From assembly GCA_947467395.1 (NCBI GenBank), contig CANIIC010000021.1, forward strand, positions 1-35,259: DNA of 35,259 nt, read 5' to 3'. The stretch comes from Bryobacterales bacterium (GTDB lineage Bacteria > Acidobacteriota > Terriglobia > Bryobacterales > Bryobacteraceae). How positions within the stretch are numbered: the first letter of the stretch is position 1; each line of letters starts with the position of its first letter. This document shows, piece by piece, positions 1 to 7,502 of the stretch. The position numbers were made by a program, and so were the translations under genes. The notes under the pieces are model-generated. The model was not told where the DNA came from and searched no databases. It saw only the letters and a program-made list of their open reading frames with translations.

Positions 1-338
1 CAGGCATAGCGACGCCACACCGGCGTGCGCGCCCGAACATCGTGGGGTTTCAGCTTCAGCTTGCGCCACTCCGCGCTCCAGCCGAGCTCACCGCGTACAC
101 GGCCATGAAACTCCCCGGCCAGCACTTGTTCCCAATCCCGGCGCAGCGGATTCCCCAGCCGCACCCAGGCGAAGTGGAATAGTTCATGGACCAGGATGCG
201 CTCAAACTCGCCGTGCTGTTCGAGCAGGCAAGGGTCCAGGTAGATGACGCGCCCAGGGATGGACGTCTGCGCCAGATGCGGCCCGAGCGAATCGCCCATC
301 ACGACACGGATTGGAGCGCCACTCAGAGCAGGCAGCAC
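1..338 (-). CDS. Putative zinc metalloprotease-like protein (HExxH), partial
   Basis: An open frame runs leftward off the window edge, so the C-terminus is missing. The visible part (about 112 residues) contains LVHELFHFAW, an HExxH zinc-binding signature, inside a segment reading ERILVHELFHFAWVRLGNP, which suggests a small cytoplasmic metallopeptidase-like protein. The likely start is GTG at 338-336, five bases after the stop of the upstream isomerase gene, implying translational coupling; an ATG at 299-297 is the alternative. No signal peptide is seen. The substrate is unknown, and the call rests on the HExxH motif and the uninterrupted frame only. Confidence 0.5.
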   Translation of the reverse strand, partial: MLPALSGAPIRVVMGDSLGPHLAQTSIPGRVIYLDPCLLEQHGEFERILVHELFHFAWVRLGNPLRRDWEQVLAGEFHGRVRGELGWSAEWRKLKLKPHDVRARTPVWRRYA

Positions 339-342
339 AGGC

Positions 343-1263
343 TTACTTCGCGGTCGGCTGGACCAGCAGCATCTGGTCCTTGATCACCGGCCGGAACCGA
401 TCGTTCAACCCCTTCAGGAACTGGTCCAGATGCGTCTTCCGGATCTCTTCTGAGATGTCCTGAACCACCTCATTGATCGGTTGAACGCTGCGTTCGTCGG
501 CGCGCAACACGTAGAAACCAGTTGACAGACGAATCGGTTCACTCACGTCGCCCTGCCGCATCGCTACCGAGGCCTTGACCAGTTCCGCCGGCAAATTACT
601 GGTTCCGGAAACGTACCCGATGTCCCCGCCCTTGGCCTTCGACGCTTGGTCTTCAGAATACTGCGTCACCAGTGTCTGCATCGACTCACCTGCGCGCAGG
701 CGCTTCACCAGATCCAGGGCCAGCGTGCGAGCATCCGCTTCCGACCGCTGCACGCCGGCGCCCTGGAGAATCGCCGCAGCCATATCCGCGACATCGTTGG
801 CAGAGGTCGCCCCTGCCTTGGCTTCAGCCTTGAACCGCAAGAAAATCCCGCTCACACGAACGCGCTCAAAGCGAGCCTGATTCTTCTTGTAGAAGTCCTC
901 CACCACACTGAACGGCACCGGGTAGAGATTCATCTCCTCATTCATGCGCGCATCCGCCAGGTAGTTCATGCGCATGGCGTCCAGTTGTTCCTTGAGCGGA
1001 CTCTGCTGATCCAGCTTCTTCGCCTCGCCCTGCCGTCCCAGTTCCTGCATGATGAACCACTGCATCAGCGCGGCCTGGGGATTTGTCTTGAAATAGGTCA
1101 CCAACTGCGGAGGAGCCACCGCCAGAATCTGCTGCACTTCCCCCCAGGTGACATCGCGCCCGTCGACCGTCGCCACCACACCCTTGGGGTCCTGACGCAG
1201 CGGCAGTTGGGCGAACGCCGCGGAGGCGCTCAGCAGAAACAGAAAACATTTTTTGGCAAGCAT
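343..1263 (-). CDS. Periplasmic parvulin-type peptidyl-prolyl isomerase (SurA/PpiC-like)
   Basis: 306 aa. Residues 1-19 form a signal peptide (MLAKK, hydrophobic core, cleavage near AFAQ). Residues about 25-130 are a helical SurA-N-like chaperone region (VATVDGRDVTWGEV is the usual opening). Residues about 133-257 are a parvulin domain with the typical segments QYSEDQASKAKGGDIGYV and GDVSEPIRLSTGFYVLR. A roughly 30-residue Ala/Asp-rich insertion at about 147-180 interrupts the domain after its first strand. A C-terminal helix follows. By family it catalyses proline cis-trans isomerisation and chaperones outer-membrane proteins in the periplasm. The downstream HExxH gene begins five bases after the stop, so the two are probably one transcript. 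No clear Shine-Dalgarno precedes the ATG. Confidence 0.85.
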   Translation of the reverse strand: MLAKKCFLFLLSASAAFAQLPLRQDPKGVVATVDGRDVTWGEVQQILAVAPPQLVTYFKTNPQAALMQWFIMQELGRQGEAKKLDQQSPLKEQLDAMRMNYLADARMNEEMNLYPVPFSVVEDFYKKNQARFERVRVSGIFLRFKAEAKAGATSANDVADMAAAILQGAGVQRSEADARTLALDLVKRLRAGESMQTLVTQYSEDQASKAKGGDIGYVSGTSNLPAELVKASVAMRQGDVSEPIRLSTGFYVLRADERSVQPINEVVQDISEEIRKTHLDQFLKGLNDRFRPVIKDQMLLVQPTAK

Positions 1264-1370
1264 GGATTTTTGGCGGCAGCTAGGCCCTTGTCCCTCAATT
1301 TAGCATGGGCCTCCCCAATAAGAGACGCCAAACCCGTCAAAACGTTAGCGACCCAGGCACCTGCCCGCGC

Positions 1371-1376
1371 TATCCT
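1371..1376 (+). promoter_or_regulatory. -10-like TATCCT six bases before a GTG start
   Basis: TATCCT, then six bases (ACTGAG), then GTG at 1383. This places a transcription start at or next to the start codon, i.e. a leaderless mRNA. No convincing -35 is visible. The same spacing recurs at several genes in the window. Confidence 0.4.
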
Positions 1377-1382
1377 ACTGAG

Positions 1383-1910
1383 GTGACGCGACGAGCTCTC
1401 CTTCCGCTTGGGGCGCTTCTCCTTTCCGCCTGCCAGAATCTTCCGCCACCCTACGCGCCACCCGAACAACGCACCAGCTTCGGCACCTTCCGCCCATACC
1501 GGATCTCCCGTATCGTCAGCATGAGCGACGGAGACGTGATGACGCACGTCGTTTCCGATGTCATGGGGCCGGCCGATGGCTGGTCGTGGACCGGCAAACA
1601 TCCTGTCGTCAAGGTTCTGCCGCGCGTGAACCGCAACGTTCAATATGTCGCCGATCTTGCAGTCGCCGACGCCACATTCAAGAGTACGGGCCCCGTCACC
1701 ATCACCTTCGAAGTGAACGGACACAAACTGGACACTGTCCGCTACGATCAGCCCGGCAAATTCCAGTTCGCCCAGGATGTCCCCGAAGAGTGGATCGTTC
1801 CCGGGAAAGACACGCTGTTGGGTGCAGAGATCGATAAAGTCTGGACCTCACCGGGCGACGGCGCGAAGCTCGGCTTCATTTTGACCAAGATCGGAATCAC
1901 GGAGAAATGA
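1383..1910 (+). CDS. Secreted lipoprotein of unknown function
   Basis: 175 aa from the GTG start. The N-terminus VTRRALLPLGALLLSAC is a lipoprotein signal peptide with lipobox LSAC, so the mature protein would be a lipid-anchored envelope protein. An in-frame ATG at 1305 would add 26 residues in front of the signal peptide and spoil it, and the GTG is preceded by a -10-like hexamer at leaderless spacing, so GTG is preferred. The mature part is beta-rich with alternating hydrophobic segments (TITFEVNGHKL, KLGFILTKIGI), which would suit a beta-sandwich. Its stop overlaps the next start as ATGA at 1907-1910, coupling it to the glycosyltransferase-like protein. I do not recognise a family. Confidence 0.8.
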   Translation: MTRRALLPLGALLLSACQNLPPPYAPPEQRTSFGTFRPYRISRIVSMSDGDVMTHVVSDVMGPADGWSWTGKHPVVKVLPRVNRNVQYVADLAVADATFKSTGPVTITFEVNGHKLDTVRYDQPGKFQFAQDVPEEWIVPGKDTLLGAEIDKVWTSPGDGAKLGFILTKIGITEK

Positions 1911-4126
1911 AGCTGGCCGCCACTGCACTCTTGGGTGCTGCCTTTACCGCTGCGTCCTGTTACTCCATCGGCGCACTGCTCCTGCGGAGACTCCGGCTAA
2001 CACCCTTTGTATGGACCACGGAGCGTATCCCGCTGTGCTTCACGCTCGGGGCGGCGATTCTTCATCTCTTCTTCTTCGCGGTCCTGGCCGCGCAGGTTGG
2101 CTACTGGCCCGTGCTGATCGGCCCGATGCTCGCCGCCCTTATCCTGGCCATTCGCTCCGGGGACTGGAGTCCGCGCGGATACCAACTCACGCCACCCAGC
2201 CAGATACTCAAGATCCTCACCAGCGCCATCGGAGCCGCGTTCCTGACGCTGTACTTCGTCTACGCCTGGGCCCCGGAACATAGCCCCGACGGATCCTCGT
2301 ATCACCTGGGCTTCATCGCCCGTTACGTCCGCACGCACGGAATGGAGAAGATCACGACGAATCTCTACGCCATGCTGGGCCAGGGCGTCGAACTGATCTT
2401 CCTGCCGGCCTTCATCATCGGCCGCCACTCGGCTGCAGCGCTGGTGCATCTCTGTTTCGCCGTGGCTCTGGCGTTCTCCATGTTCGCCTTCGGCCGACGG
2501 CTCGGGAAGCCGTGGGTCGGCGCCGCAGCCGCCGTATTCACCTTCGTCAGCCCCGTGTTCGGCATCGATGCCTCCATCGCTTATATCGACGTGGGCACCG
2601 CCGCGATCGTCTTTGCCACCTTCTACTGGCTGCACATCTGGGATAACGAACGCGACGTACATCCGGACGCCTGGCGCCTCCTGATCCCCGCCGGACTCTT
2701 GGCCGGCTACGCCTTCGCCGCGAAATTTACGGCCTTCACCATCGGCATCTACGCCCTGGGTTTCGTCGCATGGAAAGCGCGCAAGCTGAAACCCGTTGCG
2801 CTCGTCGCCGCTTGCGGGCTCCTGATGGCCGGACCCTGGGTCGCGCGCAACTGGCTCCTCTATCAGAACCCGATGGCACCGCTCGGCACCGCCATCTTCC
2901 GCAACCCGTACACGCACGTGCTGTTCGAACAGGAATATTCGAAGTTCCTCAGCACCTACAACGTCGCCGATCGTCGCACACTGCCGCTGGAAGTCACACT
3001 CCACGGGACCATGACGCAAGGCATCATCGGGCCGCTGTTCCTATTGCTGCCACTTGGCATCTTCGCACTCCGGCACCGCGTCGGCCGCCAATTGTGGATT
3101 GCGGCGATGCTGGTCAGCGCGACCTACGTGGCCAACGTCGGCACGCGCTTCCTGATCCCTGGTCTGCCCTTCTTCTCCTTCCTGATCGCGCTGCCGCTTG
3201 CCGAATGGCCCGTGCTGCTCGGCGGCCTCATGATCGTGCACGCCGGTCTGAGTTGGCCGTCGATGATCCCGCGCTACGCCGACGAGTATGCCTGGCGCAT
3301 GGACGGCTTCCCTCTTCGAGAAGCCTTACGCCTGACCGACACCGATGACTTCCTCCAGCGCGCTATACCGACCTACGCAGCCACCCGCTTAATCGAGGGT
3401 TTTGTGCCAGAGAACGAAGCGGTGTTCGCACAGACCGGCATGCCAGATGCCTACACCCGCCGCACCATCCGTGTCTCCTTCCAATCGGCATCGAACGAAC
3501 TCATGGCCGATCTGTTCAACCTCGGTTGGCAGGTGGGCAGCCAACCGATTCGAGGCCACATCTTCCGCTTCCCCGCGACCACTGGCCGCCGCTTCCGCTT
3601 GCTGCAAACCGCGCACGCTCCCTACCTGGAACAGTGGAACATCCACGAACTCCGCTTCTTCTCGAAAGGCGTCGAATTGGAACGCAGGCCTGACTGGCGC
3701 CTGCAATCCTGGCCGAACCCATGGGACGTGCAGCTAGCCTTCGACAACTCCCCCGCCACGCGCTGGCGCTCCTGGGAAACCCCGGCTCCCGGAATGTTTG
3801 TGGAGGTCGACTTCGGCGCCGATCAGTCCATCGACGAGATTCGCATCGAGACCTCTGCCGATTCCCCCAGCGTTCGCATGCAACCAGAGCGTTGGACCGG
3901 TTCGGCGTGGCAGAAATTGTCCGCAGAGCTGCAAAGCATCGACGTGCAGCCGAACCCCAACGCCCGTCGCATGGCGACCTACGAGATGCATCAGCGTGGA
4001 CTCCACTACATCCTGTTGATGGACACCGACTTTGGAGCCGAAGACGTGCGCGAGGACCCGGAAAGCTGGAGCTTAAAGTTGATTGCACAAGGCGGCGGCG
4101 CTCGCCTCTACAAGACCACCTGGTGA
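1907..4126 (+). CDS. Multi-pass glycosyltransferase (family 39-like) with C-terminal discoidin-like domain
   Basis: 739 aa. Residues 1-460 hold about ten to twelve hydrophobic membrane segments. The first large outer loop contains PEHSPDGSSYHL, in the position where PMT/ArnT-type lipid-linked sugar transferases carry their acidic catalytic residues. The C-terminal 200 residues are soluble; the segment AFDNSPATRWRSWE followed by FVEVDFGADQSIDEIRIE is typical of an F5/8 type C (discoidin-like) carbohydrate-binding fold. The likely role is transfer of a sugar from a polyprenyl phosphate to an extracytoplasmic acceptor, with the tail binding glycan; this is inference. Start ATG overlaps the lipoprotein stop (ATGA). 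The kinase gene follows three bases after the stop, so the three genes look like one operon. Confidence 0.7.
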   Translation: MKLAATALLGAAFTAASCYSIGALLLRRLRLTPFVWTTERIPLCFTLGAAILHLFFFAVLAAQVGYWPVLIGPMLAALILAIRSGDWSPRGYQLTPPSQILKILTSAIGAAFLTLYFVYAWAPEHSPDGSSYHLGFIARYVRTHGMEKITTNLYAMLGQGVELIFLPAFIIGRHSAAALVHLCFAVALAFSMFAFGRRLGKPWVGAAAAVFTFVSPVFGIDASIAYIDVGTAAIVFATFYWLHIWDNERDVHPDAWRLLIPAGLLAGYAFAAKFTAFTIGIYALGFVAWKARKLKPVALVAACGLLMAGPWVARNWLLYQNPMAPLGTAIFRNPYTHVLFEQEYSKFLSTYNVADRRTLPLEVTLHGTMTQGIIGPLFLLLPLGIFALRHRVGRQLWIAAMLVSATYVANVGTRFLIPGLPFFSFLIALPLAEWPVLLGGLMIVHAGLSWPSMIPRYADEYAWRMDGFPLREALRLTDTDDFLQRAIPTYAATRLIEGFVPENEAVFAQTGMPDAYTRRTIRVSFQSASNELMADLFNLGWQVGSQPIRGHIFRFPATTGRRFRLLQTAHAPYLEQWNIHELRFFSKGVELERRPDWRLQSWPNPWDVQLAFDNSPATRWRSWETPAPGMFVEVDFGADQSIDEIRIETSADSPSVRMQPERWTGSAWQKLSAELQSIDVQPNPNARRMATYEMHQRGLHYILLMDTDFGAEDVREDPESWSLKLIAQGGGARLYKTTW

Positions 4127-4129
4127 ACC

Positions 4130-5053
4130 ATGCGACTCTACCTCGGCATTGATGGCGGACAAACCGGAACAACGGCGCTGATCGGCGACGAGACAGGGCG
4201 GGTGCTGGGCGAAGGCCACGCCGGGCCGTGCAATCACGTAGGAGCATCGGAACGCCGTGCGAAGTTCTTCTCCGCCGTCGGGGACAGCGTTCGCAACGCG
4301 GCGCAGGCCGCCGGACTAGAGCCCGTCTTCACCGCCGTGTGCGCTGGCTTCAGCGGCGGCTTTGAAGATAAAGAGGCGCTCACGCGCGAACTGATTCGCG
4401 CCGAACACTATCGCATCACCCACGATGCCGACATCGCGCTCGCCGGTGCCACCGCAGGTGGCGCAGGTATCATCGTGATCGCCGGTACCGGATCCATCGC
4501 CTACGGCCGCAACACGGAAGGCCGCACCGCGCGTGCCGGAGGCTGGGGCTACGTCTTTGGCGACGAAGGTGGAGCCTTCGACATCGCACGCCAAGCGATC
4601 CGAGCCGTACTGCGCGCAGAAGAAGGTTGGGGACCACCCACGTTGTTGCGCGATGCCCTGCTTCAGGCTACCGACAGCGCCTCGGCGAACGAACTACTGC
4701 ATCGCTGCTACACCGACGCATGGCCACGGGAGCGCGCGGCACAACTCGCAAAGCAGGTGGACGAGGCGTCCATCCATGGCGATCGCGTCGCAGCCACCTT
4801 GCTCGACAACGCAGCCCAGGAACTCGCCACCATAGCCTCCGCCGCGCGCCGTGCGCTCTTTCAATCCGATGAGCCCGCGCGCGTGTACACCATCGGCGGC
4901 ACCTGGTCCAGCCAACGCCTCCGTTCGCGCTTTCAATTGCTCACGGAACTCCTGGGTGAGACCACCGTGCATACACCGCAACACAGCCCCGCATATGGAG
5001 CATTACTCGAAGCCATCCGCCTCGAACAGGGAAACCATCCCCTAAAGATGTAG
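4130..5053 (+). CDS. BadF/BadG/BcrA/BcrD-family ATPase, probable N-acetylglucosamine kinase
   Basis: 307 aa, ASKHA fold. The opening LGIDGGQTGTTALI is the phosphate-1 loop, IVIAGTGSIAYG is the phosphate-2/adenosine region, and GWGYVFGDEGGAFDI is the highly conserved segment found in N-acetylglucosamine kinases and relatives. It is therefore expected to phosphorylate an amino sugar in the cytoplasm using ATP, feeding cell-wall recycling or amino-sugar catabolism. Length matches the family. It lies three bases after the membrane glycosyltransferase, consistent with shared transcription and a common sugar theme. The BadF family also includes 2-hydroxyacyl-CoA dehydratase activators, but the cysteine pair used by those to hold an iron-sulfur cluster is not evident. 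Confidence 0.8.
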   Translation: MRLYLGIDGGQTGTTALIGDETGRVLGEGHAGPCNHVGASERRAKFFSAVGDSVRNAAQAAGLEPVFTAVCAGFSGGFEDKEALTRELIRAEHYRITHDADIALAGATAGGAGIIVIAGTGSIAYGRNTEGRTARAGGWGYVFGDEGGAFDIARQAIRAVLRAEEGWGPPTLLRDALLQATDSASANELLHRCYTDAWPRERAAQLAKQVDEASIHGDRVAATLLDNAAQELATIASAARRALFQSDEPARVYTIGGTWSSQRLRSRFQLLTELLGETTVHTPQHSPAYGALLEAIRLEQGNHPLKM

Positions 5054-5153
5054 AGTCCGGCCCCTTGCGCAGGTGATCGTACGCATCCTTCATCAGGCGC
5101 ATGCTGTAGTTGCAAGCCGATCCAACCAGACCGGCGGCAGAAGAGGTAGAAAC

Positions 5154-5342
5154 ATGAAACTCCTAGGCGTTTCCACGTTGATCCTGGCCGTGGGCAGCAC
5201 CCTGATGGCCGCCCCGAAAGGCGCCCCCAAACCGGCGCAAACGGGAGCCCCCACCGCGACCGCCCAGAACCACACCAACAAGCATGCAAAGAAGGCGAAG
5301 CACGACAAGCATGCTCCCGCCGCAGCTCCACAGAGCAAGTAA
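5154..5342 (+). CDS. Small secreted Lys/His/Ala-rich protein
   Basis: 62 aa. A signal peptide (MKLLGVSTLILAVGSTLMAA) is followed by a low-complexity mature part rich in Pro, Ala, Lys and His (NKHAKKAKHDKHAPAAAP). The ATG at 5154 is chosen because AGAGGT lies at good Shine-Dalgarno spacing; an upstream in-frame start at 5073 would bury the signal peptide. The mature chain has no predicted fold; the His/Lys clusters could bind metal or polyanions, but no function can be assigned. A strong hairpin right after the stop suggests its own terminator. Confidence 0.7.
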   Translation: MKLLGVSTLILAVGSTLMAAPKGAPKPAQTGAPTATAQNHTNKHAKKAKHDKHAPAAAPQSK

Positions 5343-5358
5343 CGGCTAGCAACCACCA

Positions 5359-5396
5359 CCAGGACCAACGCGACTTCCTCAGGCCGTTGGTCCTGG
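5359..5396 (+). terminator. Strong hairpin after the small secreted gene
   Basis: A perfect 12-bp stem, CCAGGACCAACG (5359-5370) with CGTTGGTCCTGG (5385-5396), and a 14-base loop. It begins 16 bases after the stop of the 62-aa gene. There is only a weak T-run afterwards (CTCTTCT), so it is a terminator or transcript-end stabiliser rather than a textbook intrinsic terminator. Confidence 0.6.
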
Positions 5397-5411
5397 CTGG
5401 CTCTTCTGTGG

Positions 5412-5417
5412 CACAAT
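5412..5417 (+). promoter_or_regulatory. -10-like CACAAT six bases before ATG
   Basis: CACAAT, then GGCCCC, then ATG at 5424, with TTGGTC (5387-5392) upstream at a long 19-base spacing as a possible -35. No Shine-Dalgarno is seen, so a leaderless start is plausible. Confidence 0.35.
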
Positions 5418-5423
5418 GGCCCC

Positions 5424-5972
5424 ATGAAGCCAGCATGTTTAATCCTGATGCTGGCAAGTCTCCCCGTCGCAGCGCTTGCCCAGCTCGTCCCAGATTCCTT
5501 CCAAGTCCCCACCACCTATGTAGCCAAAACCTACAAGCTGGTTCCACTCGGACCCGCCGTCGCGGAACTCGATTACAAGGCGTACATGAGTTCCATCGAC
5601 CACATCAAGAAAACCCAAGGCGGCAACTGGCCGCGCCCCGACCTCACCATGGCCGATCAAGCCAAGGATATGGCCGGAGAGAAAGCACAGTGGGATGGAC
5701 GCAAATCATTCCCCTACGCGGTGCTGACTCTCGACGGCAGCAAGGAGCTCGGCTGCTTCTATCTGCGGCCCAGCCCCAAAGACGGCTACGACGTCGTCGC
5801 TACCATGTGGGTCGTCAAAGAAGAGTTCGACAAGGGTTTCGAAGACCAGCTCTACAAGGACATGAAGACCTGGGTGGCACAAGCTTGGCCGTTCAAGAAA
5901 CCCGCCTGGCGAGGCCGTGAGATTTCGGCTGACGCCTGGAAAGCCGTACCCAACAAGGCCGCTTCCAAGTAG
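5424..5972 (+). CDS. Secreted protein of unknown function
   Basis: 182 aa. Residues 1-20 are a signal peptide (MKPACLILMLASLPVAALAQ). The mature part is soluble and mixed alpha/beta, with an aromatic and charged C-terminal half (EEFDKGFEDQLYKDMKTWV, then WPFKKPAW). It is likely periplasmic. No catalytic motif or known domain is recognised; the length and Trp/Tyr-rich tail suggest a compact single domain. The next gene lies about 60 bases downstream in the same direction but has its own -10-like element. Confidence 0.75.
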   Translation: MKPACLILMLASLPVAALAQLVPDSFQVPTTYVAKTYKLVPLGPAVAELDYKAYMSSIDHIKKTQGGNWPRPDLTMADQAKDMAGEKAQWDGRKSFPYAVLTLDGSKELGCFYLRPSPKDGYDVVATMWVVKEEFDKGFEDQLYKDMKTWVAQAWPFKKPAWRGREISADAWKAVPNKAASK

Positions 5973-6019
5973 CGCGTGGGCGCCGCGCTGGCCCGGTCGC
6001 GAGCGTGGCGCGTTCCATG

Positions 6020-6025
6020 TATATT
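6020..6025 (+). promoter_or_regulatory. -10-like TATATT six bases before ATG
   Basis: TATATT, then CAGAGG, then ATG at 6032. AGAGG abuts the ATG and is too close to act as a Shine-Dalgarno, so a leaderless mRNA starting at the ATG explains the layout better. Confidence 0.4.
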
Positions 6026-6031
6026 CAGAGG

Positions 6032-6691
6032 ATGCCGAAGAATTCATCCCCGTCCCAACGCCGCTCGTTTTTGACTCGCTTGAACACCGGAGTCGCATCC
6101 TTCGCTGCAATCGCACTCGGCGGAGCTGCGCTCGCCCAGTCGAAATCCGCACCGGCCACGAAGTTCGAACCGATGCGCCATGATCAGGACAATTGGATGG
6201 ATGAAATCCCCGGGAAGCATCGGATGGTCATCGACACCACCAACTCCCCCAAGTTCGGCGACGGCCTGCTGTTCGCCAACAACTTCCTCACCGCGAATCG
6301 CACCGACTACGGCCTCGAAAACAAGGACATCGCGATCATCCTCGTCGCCCGGCACCAATCCACCTCGCTCGCCTACAGCGACGAAATGTGGGCCAAGTAC
6401 GCAGCCTCTTTCGCCGGCGATCTACCCGCGGAAGCCCGCACCAATCTGCCGAAGGCGAACCCGAACGCCACGATGCTCGCGTCTTTGGCGAAGCTCGGCG
6501 TCCAAGTCGCCGTCTGCTCCATGGCCACCCGCCGCATCGCCGGAATCGTTGCCCGTGCCACCAATGGCAACGCCGATGCGATTTTCACGGAATTGACCAC
6601 CCACCTGGTCGCCAACGCCCGTATGGCCCCGGCCGGCATCATCGCCGTCAGCCGTGCGCAGGAACGCGGCTACACGCTGGTCACGGCCTGA
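6032..6691 (+). CDS. Tat-exported DsrE/DsrF-like protein
   Basis: 219 aa from ATG 6032. The N-terminus carries a twin-arginine type signal (QRRSFLTRL, then a hydrophobic stretch ending GGAALAQ), so the protein is probably exported folded. The mature domain has alternating strands and helices: KDIAIILVARHQSTSLAY early and LGVQVAVCSMATRRIAGIV later, with a cysteine at the position where DsrE-like sulfur-relay proteins keep one. Family assignment is from the pattern only. In-frame starts at 6005 (GTG) and 6017 (ATG) are possible; 6032 fits the Tat n-region and the leaderless spacing. Function in the periplasm is unknown; a sulfur or redox role is inference. Confidence 0.6.
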   Translation: MPKNSSPSQRRSFLTRLNTGVASFAAIALGGAALAQSKSAPATKFEPMRHDQDNWMDEIPGKHRMVIDTTNSPKFGDGLLFANNFLTANRTDYGLENKDIAIILVARHQSTSLAYSDEMWAKYAASFAGDLPAEARTNLPKANPNATMLASLAKLGVQVAVCSMATRRIAGIVARATNGNADAIFTELTTHLVANARMAPAGIIAVSRAQERGYTLVTA

Positions 6692-6733
6692 CAACCGCCT
6701 TCTTCCCGGAAGTCGCGGCAATGGTCTCTATTT

Positions 6734-6763
6734 CGAACGCCTCTCGAATTTCAGGGGCGTTCG
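6734..6763 (+). terminator. Hairpin after the DsrE-like gene
   Basis: CGAACGCC (6734-6741) pairs with GGCGTTCG (6756-6763), extended inward by two pairs, with a loop of about 10 bases. It is about 40 bases after the stop. No T-tract follows, so the terminator call is tentative. Confidence 0.4.
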
Positions 6764-7219
6764 ACACTCGATCAACGCCCAAGCCTCCAGCATGCTAGCA
6801 ACGCCAGGGTTGGCGGTTAAAGCAGGTTCGGGAACAGGAGATGCTGGACACCGAAGACGGCTTCTTTGAGATCCGTGTAGAACACCGGACCAAGCCTACG
6901 CATACCGTAGCCCTGTCGAGATTGCGCGAATGACGGGACTCCGGCAACGCGCGGACACCTCAGGAACTCACGCGAAACTCGCGCGCCCACCACGGCTGCT
7001 CGACTCACCGGCCGAACCGAGCGGGGCCCCAAACCCATACTGAAGTATTTGAGGCTGAACCACACAAGCAAGCGGTTCCACAGTGACATAGTTTACGAAG
7101 CGTCCTCCGAGACGACAAAACTGGCCCATAATTACACACTCTATAGGCCCTGCCTAGGGCCCCCCCCTATGACTACATATGCCTCTTCGGCGCTCACTGA
7201 GTGAACACCCCACGCCGGA
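6764..7219. other. Gene-poor interval with no convincing coding region
   Basis: No frame here has the codon pattern or homology features of a real gene. The longest leftward frame (6817-7089, 90 codons) has no recognisable domain. An inverted repeat GGCCCT-GCCT-AGGGCC (7146-7161) runs into a tract of eight C residues (7160-7167). Together with the integrase-like remnant that follows, this looks like decayed mobile DNA beside a tRNA gene. Confidence 0.4.
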
Positions 7220-7386
7220 TTACATCGCGGTGGGCCGTTGGGAGTCATTCGGCACACCTACGCGCATTCGAACGACGAAACGACGCTCCGGGCCGTCGAA
7301 ATGGCCGCACGAGGGGATGCAAGAAGTAGCGACAAAGTGGGCACAGTCGTTGCTAACCAGCAGAGAAATCAGGTAGCGTTGAGAGT
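7220..7386 (+). pseudogene. Remnant of the C-terminal end of a tyrosine-type integrase
   Basis: One frame without a start codon reads IRHTYAHSNDETTLRAVEMA, resembling the C-terminal catalytic segment of phage-type tyrosine recombinases, in which the active tyrosine lies in an RYAHxxxE-like context. It is followed by a charged tail (ARSSDKVGTVVANQQRNQ) of the kind seen at integrase C-termini. The frame is closed by a TGA at 7202-7204 just upstream, and the rest of the integrase (the Arg...HxxR boxes) is not found. The fragment ends against the 5' end of tRNA-Ser, a frequent integration target. The assignment is by motif resemblance only. Confidence 0.45.
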
Positions 7387-7476
7387 GGAGGAATGGCCGA
7401 GTGGTTGAAGGCGGCGGTCTTGAAAACCGTTAGCGGGGTGACTCGCTCGGGGGTTCGAATCCCTCTTCCTCCGCCA
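7387..7476 (+). tRNA. tRNA-Ser (anticodon UGA)
   Basis: 90 bases including an encoded CCA. The acceptor stem GGAGGAA (7387-7393) pairs with TTCCTCC, followed by discriminator G and CCA. The D-arm region reads TGGCCGAGTGGTTGAAGGC, the anticodon loop CTTGAAA has TGA at 7421-7423, a class II long variable arm (TAGCGGGGTGACTCGCTC) is present, and the T-arm reads GGGGGTTCGAATCCCTC. All of this fits a serine tRNA reading UCA. A weak promoter-like pair, TTGCTA and TAGCGT, lies just upstream. The methyltransferase gene follows closely. Confidence 0.95.
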
Positions 7477-7502
7477 CCGTGTCTTGCGGTGCCCCCTGCA
7501 CT

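Noticed and set aside
6817-7089. Leftward 90-codon frame in the gene-poor interval
   Set aside because: No Shine-Dalgarno, signal peptide or recognisable domain; the interval looks like decayed DNA.
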